The position numbers and the translations under genes were made by a program. The notes below the pieces were generated by a model, which worked only from the letters and a program-made list of their open reading frames with translations, did not search any database and was not told where the DNA came from. A stretch of DNA of 9,101 bases, taken from contig CAJLRT010000039.1 in NCBI GenBank assembly GCA_905209135.1, positions 1 through 9,101 of the forward strand, given 5' to 3'. The stretch comes from an uncultured Eubacteriales bacterium. GTDB taxonomy: Bacteria > Bacillota > Clostridia > Oscillospirales > UMGS1783. Shown in pieces: positions 8,248 through 9,101 of this stretch. Positions within the stretch are counted from its first letter, which is position 1; every line of letters begins with the position of its first letter.

Positions 8248-8451
8248 CGGAGCCGCAGCCCGCGCAGTTCGCGTACGGTCCGGTACAGGCTTGCGTGGAC
8301 ATAGTAGCGCAAGAATGCGGATGAAATCCGTAATATAAATCGTCTGCCGGCCGGTGTTGGACTGCAAGGGCATACAGGGAAGTCCGCTGCCAAGTTTCGG
8401 CAGCGGGCCCCCTGTCAATACATGATGTCCTGGCGTTATGATATGGAAACG
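8248..8451. other. Non-coding or decayed stretch between paralogue 3 and the gene remnant
   Basis: About 200 bases, more GC-rich than the flanking lipoprotein genes. All three minus-strand frames stay partly open, but none gives a recognisable protein with a ribosome site. It contains the inverted repeat at 8384-8406. It may be the decayed upstream part of the gene whose 3' end lies at 8077-8247, or a recombination scar. Confidence 0.4.
8384..8406. terminator. Inverted repeat downstream of paralogue 3, possible weak terminator
   Basis: CCGCTGCC (8384-8391) pairs with GGCAGCGG (8399-8406) around a 7-base loop, about 45 bases after the stop of paralogue 3. No T-tract follows on either strand, so terminator activity is uncertain; it may be only an RNA hairpin. 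Confidence 0.35.
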
Positions 8452-9101
8452 CTAGGCCTCCGGCGGGTAATCCTGCGGGAGAATCGTGAAGTCATATCTT
8501 CTTTCCGCACTATTCTGTATATCAGGATCATCACTGTAAGCCAAATTTGGTAGAATAAAATCTTCGTATACGGTCATTTCTTCAATGGTAATGTCTTCAC
8601 TATCCATAACATATTGTATTTTCAGCAGTCCATCCGTACACAAATGATATGTTTCCCGAGATACCGTACTAAGCTCCAGATTCCGCTTTGTATAATAGGC
8701 TACCGGGTCAATCTGCGCAACCTTGTCTATGCTGTCTCCCGCGTTTAATGAGGCGAATTCCTCTATGCTCATCCTGTGCGATACATAAATAATGCTTTTT
8801 AGCTGAATATCATCTGTATCTGTCAGGTGACCTAAAAACATATACAGGTAACCGCCCATTTCAGATTCAAAAACCGTGTAACCCGGCTGCGCATTTGACA
8901 AAACCCATCCTCCGTCGTATGGTTCCCCCAGTTCCCGGACAAATTTAACCCGGCTTGCCATCTCAAAGTCTTTTAGCCTGAAATAGTTGTTATAACCATT
9001 ATTAAATAGTCCGACGCACAGAAGCCAAGTTGTCTCGGCATCAATAGGCTGGGCGGCCGCCAGCGCAGCAATATCAGTCGTATTATCTAGCATCGCATCC
9101 C
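8452..9101 (-). CDS. Paralogue 3 of the lipoprotein family, N-terminus beyond the window
   Basis: Open to the right edge, with 213 residues after the ATG at 9093. That ATG is probably internal: aligned to its neighbours, NTTDIAALAAAQPID corresponds to their NxTPLxDL segment near residues 100-120, so a signal peptide and linker are expected upstream outside the window. No ribosome site is visible before 9093. Shared landmarks, counted from 9093, are GGYLYMF (80-86), the EEFASLNAGDSIDKVAQID segment (111-129), HLCTDGLLKIQY (150-161), EDF (177-179) and the tail ILPQDYPPEA (204-213). It is clearly more diverged than paralogues 1 and 2 are from each other: it lacks their YVTxDxTDVYL wording and has SIIYVSHRMS at that place. 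Function is unknown; membership of the family is well supported. Confidence 0.82.
   Translation of the reverse strand, partial: DAMLDNTTDIAALAAAQPIDAETTWLLCVGLFNNGYNNYFRLKDFEMASRVKFVRELGEPYDGGWVLSNAQPGYTVFESEMGGYLYMFLGHLTDTDDIQLKSIIYVSHRMSIEEFASLNAGDSIDKVAQIDPVAYYTKRNLELSTVSRETYHLCTDGLLKIQYVMDSEDITIEEMTVYEDFILPNLAYSDDPDIQNSAERRYDFTILPQDYPPEA
8458..8480 (-). repeat. 23-bp 3'-end repeat, copy 3
   Basis: Matches copies 1 and 2 at 22 of 23 bases (one synonymous change in the Asp codon) and encodes the PQDYPPE tail of paralogue 3. Confidence 0.8.

Noticed and set aside
6063..8480. CRISPR array or attachment-site interpretation of the 23-bp repeats
   Set aside because: The copies are over 1 kb apart with whole genes between them and lie in frame at gene 3' ends. 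No integrase is present, so a CRISPR or att-site call is not supported.

Overview
The window looks like chromosomal DNA from a GC-rich, Gram-positive, Clostridia-type bacterium, perhaps from the Oscillospiraceae or a related gut lineage. The clues are purine-rich Shine-Dalgarno sites (AAGGAG, GGAGG), consensus TATAAT promoters, UvrA/UvrB/RadC/RluA proteins of Firmicutes type, and Ser/Thr-rich lipoproteins. This placement is inferred; no species can be read from the sequence.

Left half (1-4773, minus strand): a compact DNA-repair operon transcribed radC -> uvrB -> uvrA. radC and uvrB overlap by 11 bp and one base separates the uvrB stop from the uvrA start. uvrA runs off the left edge after about 686 codons. 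UvrA and UvrB together form the damage-recognition stage of nucleotide excision repair. RadC is a JAMM/MPN-type putative metalloprotein of unsettled function. Upstream of radC is a good sigma-A-type promoter whose spacer is almost filled by a perfect 19-bp palindrome, a likely operator.

Middle (5017-6048, plus strand): a divergently transcribed RluA-family pseudouridine synthase with its own extended -10 promoter, ending at a strong GC-rich hairpin shared with the convergent gene cluster.

Right half (6057-9101, minus strand): a visibly AT-richer accessory cluster holding three diverged paralogues of an unrecognised secreted lipoprotein family (one cut by the right edge). Between two of them lies the apparent remnant of another gene. 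All three paralogues end in nearly the same tail (PQDYPPE-S/A), encoded by a 23-bp GC-rich stretch that is almost identical at the DNA level although the rest of the genes has diverged strongly. This array, with its conserved 3' ends, is the least explained part of the window and the best candidate for something undescribed. Its function cannot be deduced from sequence alone.
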